A DNA stretch of 64,000 nt, taken from the NCBI GenBank assembly GCA_033557465.1, contig CM066037.1, positions 514,654,686-514,718,685 on the forward strand, given 5' to 3'. A model generated the notes under the pieces. The model was not told the origin of the DNA. It saw nothing but the letters and a program-made list of their open reading frames with translations, and did not search any database. Every line of letters begins with the position of its first letter. The stretch's first letter is position 1. Below are positions 32,188 to 41,470 of this stretch, one piece after another. Source of the stretch: Ichthyophis bannanicus (Eukaryota > Chordata > Amphibia > Gymnophiona > Ichthyophiidae). A program made the position numbers and the translations under genes.

Positions 32188-32314
32188 TGTAAGAAAAAGA
32201 AAAGAGAAAGGCCCACCAAGTGCGGTATCTTTTATACAGGACTTTACTCTAAACTAGAGCGCCCCCTCTTTCCTCACAGGATATCCTATCCCAGTCTACA
32301 CAGGCTACTATTAC
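32188..32314 (-). promoter_or_regulatory. Possible leader intron and TATA-like box upstream of gag
   Basis: The minus strand has a strong 3' splice-site pattern, TTTCTTTTTCTTACAG then GAACAG, about 20 bases before the gag ATG at 32168. A donor-like CTAAGGTAATAG lies near 32313. A TATAAAAG box lies between them at 32229-32236. Splicing or internal initiation could each bring the gag ATG near an mRNA 5' end. Both are inferences from motifs only. Confidence 0.4.
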
Positions 32315-32490
32315 CTTAGTCTCCTTGCAGACTCAAGCATGTGAGAAAAGGGTCTTTTCCAGTCCTCTGGCCGACCTGCCAGCGAATATTCCACTGCACT
32401 TGTCTTGTGATGCCAATATTCTCCTTTCCTTTGGGCAATGTCTTTTTGTTTCTTCTGTTCCAAAAATATTTTGCCCCCCCAAAAAAAAAA

Positions 32491-32515
32491 TATCCTGCCA
32501 ACTACGCCATTTTTA
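32491..32515 (-). promoter_or_regulatory. Primer-binding-site region
   Basis: Immediately inside the 5' LTR the minus strand reads TAAAAATGGCGTAGTTGGCA then GGATA. A primer-binding site usually begins TGG a few bases after the LTR. I cannot assign the tRNA. Confidence 0.6.
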
Positions 32516-34031
32516 TGTCACACCCTCATCGGGCCCCTCCGGTGGAGACTGGTATTATGGCTTAATACCTTTTCTTGGCTTTCTATATGCTATAGATAGC
32601 CATGCCTGGCCCTCTGTGGGTGGTAGTTGTACCGTTTTCTTGTAATCACTCAAACACACAGTTCACACTTTAAATCAAGGGCTTTATTCCCCCGTCCAAT
32701 GAGGTATTCTTTTTCTTGAAGAACAAAATAATCAAAAGCCACTCTGGCAAATAACAGAAGCAAACATTGAACAAAAAGTGCTTTCCTCAGCTTTAACTTT
32801 TTAACAAAAGAAAAACAGTTCTCTTCATGAGCACTTAATCCTTTTCTTTTGCTGATATAAATCAATCAGGATTCACTTTAAACCAAGCAACTTCTGCCAG
32901 TTACTGTGTTGCTGTTTAAACCTTCCTTGTACATATATTTTCTTATCTCAATGAAAACTCTTCCTCTTCAGTTGTCACTAACGAGCATTCCATGGGTTCA
33001 GTGTTATCTGGTACATTAGAAATATCATGTGGCATTAAAGGATAACCATTTGTACCTACGTTTTCTGTAGCAGCTGTCCTGCCGAGCTCACTCTGGTTAA
33101 TCACGTCAGCTACGTGACTGCTTCCTGGCTTTAGGCTAAAACACTGCTGGGTATTACCGTATACTCTGGATAATGGCTTGTAAGAGCACTCCTCCTGTGT
33201 AAAGCTATGAGGTAACTGCCCATAAACACTGGTATTAGAGTCAAACAGCTTGTGTCCTGCCTTGAATGGGTTAAAGGCTAATTCCTCTGATACAGCTGTG
33301 GGAGTTTTCAGTGCTGACAACGGCACTCGAGAGAAGTCTGAGCATTTAAAGTTGCTAGCAGAATTATAAGGTAAGAGACCTTCCTTTCTCTTGTAACTGC
33401 CCGTACAAGGAAAGAAGTTGTTTCCTTTTCCCTTTATCTCTGCTCTAGGCTGGCTTCTTCTATCAATCCTGGACTTAGCCCATTCGGGTGTAAAACAGTC
33501 CTGTTCCACTTTGAATGCCTTGCTTCCTGCAACAGGATTCCTCCCTCTTCTCTTCTGGCTTTCACACACACACTCTGTGTTTAACAGCTGATCTCCACAC
33601 GTACTCACATAGTCCTGAGACTCATTCAAGCTGTCCTCTGGTATACGTTGCTGACACTCTCTCTCATTTCCTTCCTTCCACCAACTTTGGTCCTGGAGAT
33701 GAGATTGGATTACTGTGTCTCTTTCTCTTTCCCTCCGTTCCCACGACTGAGGTTGTTGCTTCCACCTCTGTCCGTGCTCACTCTCCCTCACTGCTTGTGA
33801 GTGTGCCTTATGTATCTGTCCCCGGGTTCCACCCCTTCTCAGCTGATCCCTATCAGGTAAATCAACCTCCATTCTCATGCTGGCTGGGTGTGTCTTTTTA
33901 CCCTTTTCCCACGTGTGCGGTGGTCGCTCATAGCAACTATTTGACATGTTTTTGTTTACCTCATCAGGTTCTGCCTGATTTTCTCCGTTAATCTCCATTT
34001 CCTCTGGGTCCCCTGGGTTTACCTTGTGACA
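32516..34031 (-). repeat. 5' LTR of the Ty3/Gmr1-like element
   Basis: On the minus strand it starts TGTCACAAGGTAAACCCAGG and ends GAGGGTGTGACA. It contains a 363-codon frame from its first base and AATAAAGCCC about 170 bases before its 3' end. Typical Ty3 LTRs are a few hundred bases, so 1.5 kb with coding content is unusual. Confidence 0.95.
32943..34031 (-). CDS. LTR-encoded protein in the 5' LTR
   Basis: This is the 5' LTR copy of the frame that follows pol. It starts at LTR base 1 (CHKVNPGDPEEMEINGEN) and runs 363 codons including the stop. It is nearly identical to 27731-28819. The flanking CR1 sequence upstream happens to extend the frame further. There is no signal peptide or membrane segment, and composition is polar with clusters of W, R and E. 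An ATG at codon 12 (MEINGEN) could serve a transcript starting in the LTR. The function is unknown. That two diverged solo LTRs keep related frames argues against chance. Confidence 0.6.
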   Translation of the reverse strand, partial: CHKVNPGDPEEMEINGENQAEPDEVNKNMSNSCYERPPHTWEKGKKTHPASMRMEVDLPDRDQLRRGGTRGQIHKAHSQAVRESEHGQRWKQQPQSWERRERERDTVIQSHLQDQSWWKEGNERECQQRIPEDSLNESQDYVSTCGDQLLNTECVCESQKRRGRNPVAGSKAFKVEQDCFTPEWAKSRIDRRSQPRAEIKGKGNNFFPCTGSYKRKEGLLPYNSASNFKCSDFSRVPLSALKTPTAVSEELAFNPFKAGHKLFDSNTSVYGQLPHSFTQEECSYKPLSRVYGNTQQCFSLKPGSSHVADVINQSELGRTAATENVGTNGYPLMPHDISNVPDNTEPMECSLVTTEEEEFSLR

Positions 34032-34128
34032 GTACATATGACCTAGATTGGCCACTGTTGGAAACAGAATACTGGGCTTGATGGACCTTGGTCTGACCCA
34101 GTATGGCATATGTTATGTTCTTATGTTC
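34032..34128 (+). mobile_element. CR1 (type B) 3' tail, right of the Ty3 insertion
   Basis: GTACATATGACCTAGATTGG through CTGACCCAGTATGGCATATG to TTATGTTCTTATGTTCTT matches 63796-63893. Its upstream part (TGCTAGGTAC) lies left of the Ty3 element at 27290-27300. Confidence 0.9.
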
Positions 34129-36060
34129 TTCCTTCTCAGGAGGTCTTGATGATCAGAATCTTTTGCTCTCTTATAGGCATGTGTGATACATTCCATAGGA
34201 TATTTCCTATCATGAAACCGCTTGGCCATATCATAGAAACCTATGTGTTTGTCCCATGCTTTTTTGAATTCAGTTACTGTCCTCATCTCTACCACCTCCA
34301 CTGGGAGACTATTCCATGGATCCACTACTCTTTCTGTAAAGAAATATTTCCGCATATCACTCCTGAATCTATCTCCCTTCCAGGGGCGGCACCCTCGGCG
34401 GGATTAACAGAGCCGCGAGAAAGGAAACTCTCGCGGCTCTGAAAGAAGCCCGCGTTTTGGACATGAAGAAAGCTGCTGAGGATGCACGGAGGCTCTGCCG
34501 GGCAGGGGGGGGCCCCGCGGCAGAGCTCTTGATGCTGCCGCGGCAGAGCTCTTGCTGCTGCCGCGGCAGAAGCAGCCGGTTTGGTTTTTTTTTTTAAAAC
34601 TTGGGATGCTGAAGAATGTTTTTTGCGCGGGGCCCCCTGAAACGCGGGGCCCTGTGCAAAAAACATTCTTGCTCAATGGACGGGCCGGCCCTGCTCCCTT
34701 CACCCTCATCCCATGTCCCCTCATAGCAGAACTTGCTTTCAATTGAAAGAGGCTCTCTCCCTGAACATTTATGCCATGGAGGTATTTAAACATCTCAATC
34801 ATATCACCTCTATCCCGCCTTTCCTCTAAGGTGTACATATTAAGATCCTTCAGTCTGTCCTCATATGCTTTATAATGAAGACCACTAATCATTTTAGTAG
34901 CCACCCTCTGCACCGACTCCATCCTGTTCACATCCTTTTGAAGGTGTGGTCTCCAGAATTGCACACTATACTCCAAATGAGGTCGCACCAAAGACTTATA
35001 GAGAGGGATTATCACCTCCTTTTTTCTGCTAGCCATTCCTCTCCGTATGCACCCAAGCATCCTTCTAGCTTTTTCCGTCGCCTTTTCTACCTGTTTAGCT
35101 ACTTTAAGATCATCAGACACAACCACACCTAGGTCCCACTCTTCTTTAGTGGACAAAAGTACTTCACCCCCTATACTATATTGCTCACTTGGATTGCTGC
35201 AGCCCAAATGCATGACCTTACATTTTTTAACATTAAATCCCAGCTGCCAAATTCTAGACCATTCTTCAAGCTTAGCTAGATCTCTCCTCATGTTATCTAC
35301 ACCTTCCTGGGTGTCTACTCTATTGCAGATTTTGGTATCATCCGCAAAGAGGCAAACCTTACCCGACAGCCCTTCCACTGTATCACTAGCAAAGATGTTC
35401 TCCTCAGAGTGAGCTCCATTTACTTGTACTCCCACCCAACCAATTTCTAACCCAAGCAGTAACTTTAGGGTCCAACCCTAGGATGCTCAGTTTGTTTATA
35501 AGTCGCCTGTGAGGAACAGTTTCAAAGACTTTACTGAAATCTAAATACACCACATCTAGAGCTCTCCCTCGGTCCAACTCCCTGGTCACCCAGTCAAAGA
35601 AATCAGTCAGATTTGTCTGACAAGACCTGCCTCTGGTGAATCCATGCTGCCTCGGATCCTGTGATCTGCTGGACTCCAGAAACCTCACTATTTTCTCTTT
35701 CAACAGCGTTTCCAATAATTTACTCACCACCAAAGTTAAACTAACCGGCCTGTAGTTTTCAATCACATCCTTACTTCCACTTTTGTATAAAGGCACCACA
35801 TGAGCCTCTCTCCAATCCTTTGGCACCACTCCCAACTCCAACGAGTCATTGAAAAGGTCAGTCAGTGGAGTTGCTAGAATATCTTTGCATCTCTCTAGAA
35901 ATTGGTGTTGGCCGAACATACTCTCCTAAGTCTGAGAAATTGGCTCACCGGTAAATTATGTTTCAGTGACCTATTGTGAAAGCTATCATAATGTAGCAAA
36001 TGGCTGCAATCAGTGGCCTTCCTATACACATCTGTGCACCTCGGTGGCCAGGGCCCAGAG
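34129..36060 (-). mobile_element. PLE-CR1 chimeric element
   Basis: 5' to 3' on the minus strand: 179 bp of PLE RT C-terminus (35882-36060; YDSFHNR, LPVSQFLRL), then CR1 type A RT from LATPLTDLFN (35404-35881) and its C-terminal half (34404-35435), ending with an unusual tail (34129-34250) in place of the normal CR1 end. About 57 bp covering the SGVPQGSVLGP motif are deleted near 35398, while LFADDTKIC is kept. A hAT MITE sits at 34381-34693. The PLE-CR1 junction and the outer end are shared with 10954-11372. Confidence 0.85.
34381..34693. mobile_element. hAT-type MITE
   Basis: A 313-bp insertion with termini CAGGGGCGGC and GCCGGCCCTG (imperfect inverted repeats of the hAT CAGGG type) and an exact 8-bp target duplication CTCCCTTC (34373-34380 and 34694-34701). 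Removing it restores the CR1 sequence. The interior is very GC-rich with repeats of CCGCGGCAGAGCTCTTG. There is no transposase. Confidence 0.93.
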
Positions 36061-36950
36061 GCGATCTGTCCTGTCCAAGGGAAGAAAGGCTCTGGCCTGG
36101 AGAGTGTCCAGTTAAGCTCCTATGAACTCCAAGGCCTACGTTGGATTGAGGTGAGACTTGGGGTGGTTTATCACAAACCCCAAATGCTGCAGGACCTCGA
36201 TGGTGCAAGCATTTATTTATTTATTTATTTATTTAGACAGTTTTTTGTATACCGCCTTATCCTTCAATCAAAGCGGTCACAACACAATTGGGGGATACAT
36301 TTAACATGTGGGGATATGAGACACATACACTAATACTTACAGGGAACATGGGCAATGGAGGGTTAAGTGGCTTGCCCAAGACCACAAGGAGCATCTGTGG
36401 GACTAGAAACCCCAGTCCTTCCGGCCCAAGGTTGCTGTCCTCTAGTGGGATTTGAACCCCTGACCTTCCGGCCTGAAGTACCTTGCCCCAACCACTAGGC
36501 TACTCCTCCTCCTCATTGGCCTGTTGCACCTCAATGGCTGTGTCCCCCTTTACAAGCCAGTCATCCAGGTATGGGAAAGCGAAGGCCCCTTGGAGATGGA
36601 AGTAGGCGGCCAGCACTGCCAGGCATTTGGTGAAGACTCTTGGTGTGAGCCTAGGCCGAAGGATAGTACCCTGTACTGGTAGTGGTCACCCCCGACCATG
36701 AACCTTAAGTATTGCCTGTGACTGGGATGAATAAGGATGTGGGTGTAAGCATCATTTAGGTTCAAAGAGCATAGCCAATCTTCCTGCTGGAGGTAGAGCA
36801 GCAATGTTCCAAGGGAGAGCATCTTGAACTTCTCCCGCAGCAGGAACTTGTTAAGGTTTCACAAGTTCAAAATGGGCCTTGGGCCCCCTGTTCTTTTTGG
36901 GACCCCCGAGGCTTGTCCCATCGAGGACTCCCTCTCCTCACTGATGCTTG
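36061..36950 (-). pseudogene. DIRS-type reverse transcriptase, split by a SINE
   Basis: The minus strand encodes LAVLAAYFHLQGAF and YLDDWL (RT catalytic) near 36550-36600. Upstream, at 36690-36800, are EDWLCSLNLNDAYTHILIHP and QYLRFMVGGDHYQYRVLSFG, the conserved DIRS/Ngaro RT blocks. Beyond the SINE, 36061-36208 encodes EVLQHLGFVINHPKSHLNPT and a LEFIGA..LDTLQARAFLP stretch, the next RT/RNase H block. Stops and frameshifts disrupt it. The PLE-CR1 chimera abuts its downstream side and PLE-like palindromic sequence its upstream side. Confidence 0.87.
36211..36515 (-). mobile_element. tRNA-headed SINE
   Basis: Reverse orientation: (TAAA)n end at 36211-36234, tail TATACCGCCTTATCCTTCAA, core GTTAAGTGGCTTGCCCAAG, and B-box complement GGGATTTGAACCCC with head CCACTAGGCTACTCCTCCTC. 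It splits the DIRS RT. Confidence 0.92.
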
Positions 36951-36975
36951 TCCCTATCATCCCGGTGTCTGCGTC

Positions 36976-37200
36976 AAGGAGATTGTATTCAAATACTCAA
37001 AAAAACGACTGAATCACACTGTAATCGGTGCATTTCAGTCATTTTTTTGCAGTATTTGAATACAATTTCCTTCAGGCACAAGAAACACAAAGATGCCTCT
37101 ATTGGCCAATCCCCTGACGAAGGCAGTGCCAAAACATGTCCATGTTGGGAAGCCTCTAGCAGTCCTTTGGGGTGAAGTATACAATAAAGTTTGTTTTCTC
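36976..37200 (+). mobile_element. Penelope-like terminal segment B with palindrome
   Basis: An inverted repeat (AAGGAGATTGTATTCAAATAC at 36978 and GTATTTGAATACAATTTCC at 37056) precedes a hammerhead-like motif (37111-37150) and an AATAAAG at 37182-37188. The order matches PLE terminal repeats at 45.6/49.7 kb. No RT is attached, so the assignment rests on architecture. Confidence 0.5.
37111..37150 (+). ncRNA. Hammerhead-ribozyme-like motif B
   Basis: Layout: CCCC (helix I), core CTGACGA, helix II GGC-AGT-GCC, AAAA where GAAA is canonical, helix III CATG-tc-CATG, cleavage triplet GTT, then GGG pairing back with CCC. All three helices can form. The G-to-A change in the GAAA core would be expected to impair cleavage. 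Confidence 0.6.
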
Positions 37201-38198
37201 ACTTTACATCTTTTTATTTTACTTTCCCAGACATTTATATCAATAAGTTTTGATCACATAACTCGCTATTGTAATAAATATTTATCCATTCAAAGTGGGG
37301 TGGGATTTGGGGTAGACTGGAGCAGGGCAACAAGTTATATAGATAGTTTTCATATTTAGCTGCTATCCACATAACGTCTGCATTCAAACATTCAAGTCTA
37401 ATCGCAGAAATAGCAGGGATAACTTTATATGGATAACGTTGCTTTGTTCTGGCTTTAACCCAACGGTTTGCTGAATATTGACTGCAGAGATTCTAGTTTC
37501 AAATCTATGTCCATTATTTTTCATTGACATTTTACCTCCACAAATAGCAGTCCTCGGGTGCTTCATATCCTTGGCATATTTCAAAGGGAAAGCATGCACA
37601 GGCTTTGCCTTTGAAACTTGGGACAATGTCTACTGCTAAAAAAAAATATGGGCTTTGCACCAGGATGGACAGTTTGAAAAATTCCCCTTCTAACTGCTGG
37701 CTGGTGAAATTGGCAGTTAATTGCAGATGGGATCTTCCTGAAGGAGACCTGGAGCTAGACTTGATGGACATTTGATCAGCCGCAATAGTGAAGATATCTG
37801 CGAATCTGTCAATTTTGCGTGTGAGGGAGATTTAAAATCAGCATATCTCTGCCCTCAAAATGGACATGATCCTTAAAAACAGGACGCAGACCAAGAGAAG
37901 TGCAGGGACACATATGGAGTGATGTTCACATGAAGCAGGAGGCGCCATTGCACAAACGTACATGGGAGTAAAATTGCTAGGGGAAACCAAGTGTGGCCAT
38001 TTCACAAGCTACATGTGGAGATGTCACCACTTACATGTTTATCTGGCCATTTTGCAATTGCACCATGTAGATGCCACTAATTAACTATACAGGAAGATAT
38101 CCTGTCCCACTAACCCCATTCCTTGTTATACAAACCTCTAGTTAACCATGCAATGTTCCAATGTTCATTGTTAACAGACACCCTTGTTCTATATAAAC
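37201..38198. other. No recognised feature
   Basis: No supported gene or repeat, apart from a small palindromic TTATATGGATAACGTT-like stretch near 37420-37440. Confidence 0.45.
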
Positions 38199-38278
38199 TA
38201 CAGTAAGTTGTTTTCAATCTAAACCGCTTCGATAATTCTCAAAAGGCAGTATAGAAATAAAATTAAATAAATAAAAAT
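38199..38278 (+). mobile_element. L2/SINE 3' tail
   Basis: TCTAAACCGCTTCGATAATT, CAAAAGGCAGTATAGAAATA and AAATAAATAAAA is the standard tail of the L2-related repeats in this window. Confidence 0.65.
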
Positions 38279-39474
38279 ATCTTTAGCTCATGTCAATTTG
38301 GAGGGTTGAATAAACATTGGGGGGATTAAGGGGCATATCCCCCTTAATCCCTGCTGTAAAGGAATGGTAAAAAGGAGTACTTTTCATATGCCTATTCGTA
38401 CCAGAGAATGAGTGTAAATCTGGGCGTGAACAATTTAGGGCTTATACATGCATTCCCTATATGAAATGGGGAATACAAATGGAGATTTTTGTCCTAGCCG
38501 AACCACGACCCCAAAATGTCCCCTTGCATTTTCAGCCTGGTAAGGTCATCCACGTATAAATTGGACACTTTCTAAAATGGCCATGTAGAGCTTCTAAAAT
38601 ATCCTCCTTAATCTTGTAGAGGGAAAAAATGTATTGAAAACAACAAACAGCAATCCAGGCATCGCCCTCGTAGGGTTTTCCCATTATTGTGTGGTCCTGC
38701 CTCCTTCTGAATAGCATGCCCTATATTTAAAAAATATATAGTACAGATCCTAAATGGTCTTAATGTTAAATTATTATCTTAACCAAGTGCGAGAGGAACC
38801 GAATTCCAATTTTTGACTCAATACAGTAAATTAGGTTTTCAATCAACAATTGTACCTTGGCTGACTGCTGGACAAGAAATTCTCAATAGAAAGGCATAAA
38901 ATATAGAGTTGTTATGAACCTGAGGGTGACAGAGAGAGAGAGATGACACTTGAAGGGAAAGAAAACATTACAATCTAGAGAGACAAAAGCAAAGAGTTTG
39001 GGGCATTATGTGCCAAGTGAAGCAATAAATGAAATGCAGCCGATTTTAGGTCTACCAGCATTGTATTGTGCACCACTATCCATTTTTCTTGATAGTTATT
39101 TGAAACGAGAAAGTTGAGAGATGTTATTTTAGCTTGAAGATTAACACCACAAGAATTCTCTCTTCCATATTACAAATGGTAGCAAATCAGCTATAGTCTC
39201 CCTCTTTCTCTCTCTTCTAGATAGACCCAATCATCAAAACTACGTCGTCACCTAGGGTGGCAGCTTCTGAGGGGCAGTAAGTAGCAGAACGATCAAAGCA
39301 AAACAAAGATTTGACGTCAAGCCCAACAAACTCAACGAGCCATCAGTGCATCCTTTTACCTGCAGGAAGGTTGGATGCATACATGGTTTATATTTAAAAG
39401 TCTGATGTCCAATTGTAAATTTTTACAGGACTGGAGTGGGAGGACTGGTACTGGGATAACCATGATTGTTGATT
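38279..39474. other. No recognised feature
   Basis: Unassigned, AT-rich; no supported frame. Confidence 0.45.
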
Positions 39475-39760
39475 TTATTTATGTTTATTTAATGAGGCTT
39501 ATATACTGCTTTTCTACTAGTCAAGGTGGTGTACATTCAGGTACTGTGTATTTTTCCCTTGTCCCTGAAGGGGTCACAACCTGTTTTTGTACCTGATGCA
39601 ACTGAGGGTTGAGTGGCTTGCCCAAGGCCACAAGGAGTGCCTGTGGGACTAGAAATCCCAGTTCTTCTGACCCAAGGTTGCTGTCCTCTAGTGGGATTTG
39701 AGCCCCTGGCTCTCTGGCCCAAGATAACTTGCCCCAGCCACTGGGCCACTCCTCCCTCCT
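39475..39760 (-). mobile_element. tRNA-headed SINE
   Basis: Reverse orientation: tail from 39475 (TTTATTTAATGAGGCTTATA), GTCCCTGAAGGGGTCACAA segment, core GTGGCTTGCCCAAGGCCAC, B-box complement GGGATTTGAGCCCC and head GGGCCACTCCTCC. It carries the extra GTCCCTGAAGGG block of the long SINE form at 25321. Confidence 0.9.
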
Positions 39761-40154
39761 TGCCTTAACCACTAGGTCATGTTCCCCCCTGAAAATCTCA
39801 GGGGGGGGAGTGTAAAGCTAAAGGTTTGTCTAGGGCTCCCAATACCCTTAGAGTGACCTTGCCTTCACTATTTCAAAGTGTGAAAATATTTTGTTCTATG
39901 ATGTTGGAATATTTGTATTTATCTTTGTATATTATCAACTTAACTTTACTACTGAACTGGCGTTGGCTCCATAGGATAATTCCTTGTTCTCGGAATATCT
40001 GCTGTTAAGTCCAAGGGCACATAACTACCCAAAAAAGGTGCTTCTTAACTTGAATGAAGCCATTCGCGGCTCAGTGAACTGGATGTAGACCTACGTCAAG
40101 CTAGCATCATATAAAAAGAGCAGAAACGCAACCTGAGAGAGCCGGCTTCCTTGT
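39761..40154. other. No recognised feature
   Basis: Unassigned sequence between a SINE and an L2 tail. Confidence 0.45.
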
Positions 40155-41470
40155 TATTATTATTTATTTATTTAACAGCTTTTATATACCGCCTTTTCAT
40201 AGATTCAAAGCGGTTTACATATAACAATTGTAGCAACAAGCTTTACACAGAACAGGGAGGAATAACTTGGAGTATAAAATATTGAACTTCTCAAACTATA
40301 TACAGCTACATTGTTGTATGATAATGGGTGTCGTGATTACATTTAACAGTTGTTATCTAGGGGCAGTATGAATTGAGTGCATGGATATTTATTTGCAGGA
40401 GAGGTCAGTGAGATTTAAAGTCAGGATATTAAATCACGAGTGGTAAGATGTAGAGAGAGTAACAGTTTATTAGGTTACTTCAGGGAATTCTTATAGATCA
40501 CTTTCTTCCTTGGTGGGGCCATAGTATTCCAGGAAGAGGTGCGTCTTTAGAACTTTCCTGAAATCCAGTAGGTCTTTGGTTGCATGTATAGATCTGGGCA
40601 GTTCATTCCATAGAAGGGGAGCGAAGAGGGAGAAGGCTCTACTGCTGGTGGAATGCTTTGAAGTTCTGAAGCTAGATGGAATTTCTAGGGTGTTGTCGTC
40701 TGTTCCTCTTCTTGTTGTAGTTAGACGTATTCTTCTGATCAGTGGTTGAAGCATGGGTGGAGATAGGCTATTTAGTATTTTGAATATTATAATTATATTC
40801 TTATATTTAACACGTGTTGTGACAGGGAGCCAGTGAAGTTGGTGAAGGGTAGGTGTTATATGGCTGTACTTTGCTATTCCAATAATGATTCTTCAGCCAT
40901 ATTTTGTACCAATTGCATGGGAAGTATTGTCTTTTTAGGTAAACTGTGGTAGATTATGTTACAATAATCTAGTATTGATGTTACTATGGCTTGGCATACT
41001 GTTCGAAAGTGAAGTCGCTGAGTAGTGGTTTGAGCTTGTGTAGGGTTCTAAGTTTGTGGTAGCCCGATTTAGTTATTCTTTTTATGTGGGGTTGAAAGCT
41101 GAGGCGCTGGTCAAAGGTTTTCCAGAGATATTTAACTTCCAGTTTGTTGGTTAGGGTGTGATCGAGGATTTTTATGGAGTCAGGTGGAGAGAATGTGATG
41201 TTTCTGGTTATATGCATTAATTCTGATTTTTTAAAGTTTGTGTATAGATTCTGTTCATTGAGCCATTTTGCCATGGATTCGAGGCATGCTGTAATTTGGG
41301 AGTAATCTGGGTAGTTGCTATTTATGGAGGTAAATACCATAATATCATCTGCATATAGTTTATATTGGATGTTGTGATGCGGATAGGGCCGAACCCTGGG
41401 GAACACCCTGATGTTGGGTGAAGGGTTTAGACTGCTGGCTCTTGATTCTAACCACTTGGTGGCGGTGGGA
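40155..41470 (-). pseudogene. L2-clade LINE, 5'-truncated
   Basis: The tail (TTATTATTATTTATTTATTT, TATACCGCCTTTTCATAGAT, AAAGCGGTTTACAT) is at the left. On the minus strand, 40491-40754 encodes SRAFSLFAPLLWNELPRSIH and DFRKVLKTHLFLEYY, the C-terminal box. 40984-41406 encodes the RT end with YKLYADDIMVF, KWLNEQNLYTNFKKSELM and IKRITKSGYHKLRTL. Before YADD a deletion joins VFPRVRP (decayed GVPQGS region) directly to HHNIQYK. The middle third between 40760 and 40980 has frameshifts. Confidence 0.9.

Larger units (their letters stand above)
27301..34031 (-). mobile_element. Complete Ty3/Gmr1-like LTR element without integrase
   Basis: Two near-identical LTRs of 1519 bp (27301-28819) and 1516 bp (32516-34031) enclose 3.7 kb. 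The termini are TG...CA and GTAC is duplicated on both sides (27297-27300 and 34032-34035). Going 5' to 3' on the minus strand: LTR, primer-binding-site region, leader, Gag, protease, dUTPase, RT, RNase H, polypurine tract, LTR. No HHCC or DDE integrase segment is present anywhere. Ignoring the insertion, the flanks join into the CR1 3' tail seen at 63780-63893, which confirms the borders. About a dozen LTR differences by eye indicate a young insertion. One frameshift breaks pol. Confidence 0.95.

Noticed and set aside
29668..32319. Several plus-strand frames over the Ty3 internal region
   Set aside because: Shadows of the gag-pol frame; no family motifs.
27301..34031. Endogenous retrovirus
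   Set aside because: No envelope frame, and the RT, RNase H and SCAN-like Gag are of Ty3/Gmr1 type. The dUTPase alone is not diagnostic.
34404..34666. Extension of the CR1 frame into a GC-rich tail as a novel fusion protein
   Set aside because: The tail is the hAT MITE inserted in the CR1; removing it restores the normal CR1 sequence.
36550..36822. Retroviral-type RT
   Set aside because: HPSHRQYLRF and YLDDW with the DIRS spacing fit DIRS/Ngaro RT better than retroviruses or Ty3.
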